Source of the DNA: Desulfobacteraceae bacterium
GTDB taxonomy: Bacteria; Desulfobacterota; Desulfobacteria; Desulfobacterales; UBA11574
Assembly (NCBI GenBank): GCA_013203195.1
Contig: JABMQM010000609.1
Location: forward strand, 1 to 5,042
Direction: 5' to 3'
Length of the DNA stretch: 5,042 nt
The notes under the pieces: generated by a model
Told to the model about the DNA's origin: nothing
The model's database searches: none
Seen by the model: the letters and a program-made list of their open reading frames with translations, nothing else
Made by a program: the position numbers and the translations under genes
Shown: positions 4,702 to 5,042 of the stretch, one piece after another
How positions within the stretch are numbered: the stretch's first letter is position 1
Layout: every line of letters starts with the position of its first letter

Positions 4702-5042
4702 GTGCTATTGTGATTTTTACTCAAGGAAAAAAACAACCATTTTTTCATAGAAAGAGGTGTTTTTTCCCTTGACCGGTCCTTTAATGGTGATCCCATTTCC
4801 AATTGGCGCGTCAATGGCGTTTGATCATGACGAGTTGATCAAAGACTACACCGAAATCCTGTTTTTCCGACAGAACAATGACGCTTATGCCTATGTCAGG
4901 ACAACAGAATCACAGCCTCTTGCATCAGTCGTCCAATCGGCAAATTGCGAGGACATGACCGTTCAGCTTCGCTGAAGTCCAACCGGGTCAAAAGCGCTCT
5001 TGTTTGGGTCGGCAAAGTTTCGAAGGTTAAACGTGCCAGGCC
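4702..5042. other. Right flank without a confident gene
   Basis: This stretch lies upstream of the DUF6122-like gene, so it should contain that gene's promoter, but I see no convincing -35/-10 pair in the AT-rich part (4702-4770). A weak plus-strand frame (4757-4975) is listed separately. On the minus strand a frame is open from the window edge to a TGA at 4898-4896, reading GLARLTFETLPTQTRALL near the edge. It could be the tail of a gene outside the window but matches nothing I recognise. TTGATCA occurs twice (4821-4827, 4835-4841), 14 bases apart. Confidence 0.5.
4757..4975 (+). CDS. Doubtful small hypothetical protein
   Basis: A 72-codon plus-strand frame starts at GTG 4757, with AGAGG touching the start, too close for a good ribosome site. 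ATG codons at 4784 (residue 10) and 4814 (residue 20) are alternatives, neither with a Shine-Dalgarno. The section after residue 20 (MAFDHDELIKDYTEILFF) looks protein-like, with mixed polar and hydrophobic residues, but no domain, signal peptide or family is recognisable. The opposing minus strand is also partly open here, so this may be chance or a gene remnant. Confidence 0.2.
   Translation: MFFPLTGPLMVIPFPIGASMAFDHDELIKDYTEILFFRQNNDAYAYVRTTESQPLASVVQSANCEDMTVQLR

Noticed and set aside
1..5042. CRISPR array, tRNA, rRNA or transposase
   Set aside because: No regularly spaced repeats, no cloverleaf-like segment, no rRNA-like stretch and no transposase-like frame were seen on either strand.

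Overview
The window looks like a chromosomal accessory stretch from a Gram-negative bacterium. Base composition is moderate: counted samples gave about 50% GC in asnA and about 30% in the shikimate kinase gene. A lipobox lipoprotein, a twin-arginine signal on a radical-SAM-type fragment, an AsnA-type asparagine synthetase and several palindromic intergenic repeats would fit a Desulfobacterota (deltaproteobacterial) genome. That placement is inference; no phylogenetic marker is present.

All confident genes lie on the minus strand. In transcription order (right to left) they are: a small DUF6122-like membrane protein (4701-4384); a short lipoprotein of unknown function (4333-3965); the 5' stub of a TAT-exported PflX-like radical SAM gene (3915-3658) that stops inside its first cysteine cluster; a block of nested palindromes (3582-3638); an AT-rich shikimate kinase family gene (3532-2987); an AsnA-type aspartate-ammonia ligase interrupted by one frameshift (2916-1782); and a PuuB-like FAD-dependent amine/amino-acid oxidase (1672-389). 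The left 388 bases and right 341 bases hold no confident gene, only hairpins, short repeats and weak open frames.

The genes do not form an obvious single pathway. AsnA and the FAD oxidase are adjacent nitrogen-metabolism genes. The shikimate kinase homologue differs from both neighbours in composition and sits next to the palindromes that abut the truncated gene, which suggests past rearrangement. A perfect 17-bp inverted repeat (65-81 and 4368-4384) encloses nearly the whole gene block.

The most interesting point is the asnA break. Both halves carry intact family motifs. The zero-frame stop lies in CCT TGA C, similar to the CTT TGA C site of prfB, and a +1 shift exactly there would restore a gap-free AsnA of about 377 residues. 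A recent mutation or a sequencing error is an equally simple explanation. I found no complete undescribed system, no CRISPR array, no rRNA or tRNA, and no transposase.
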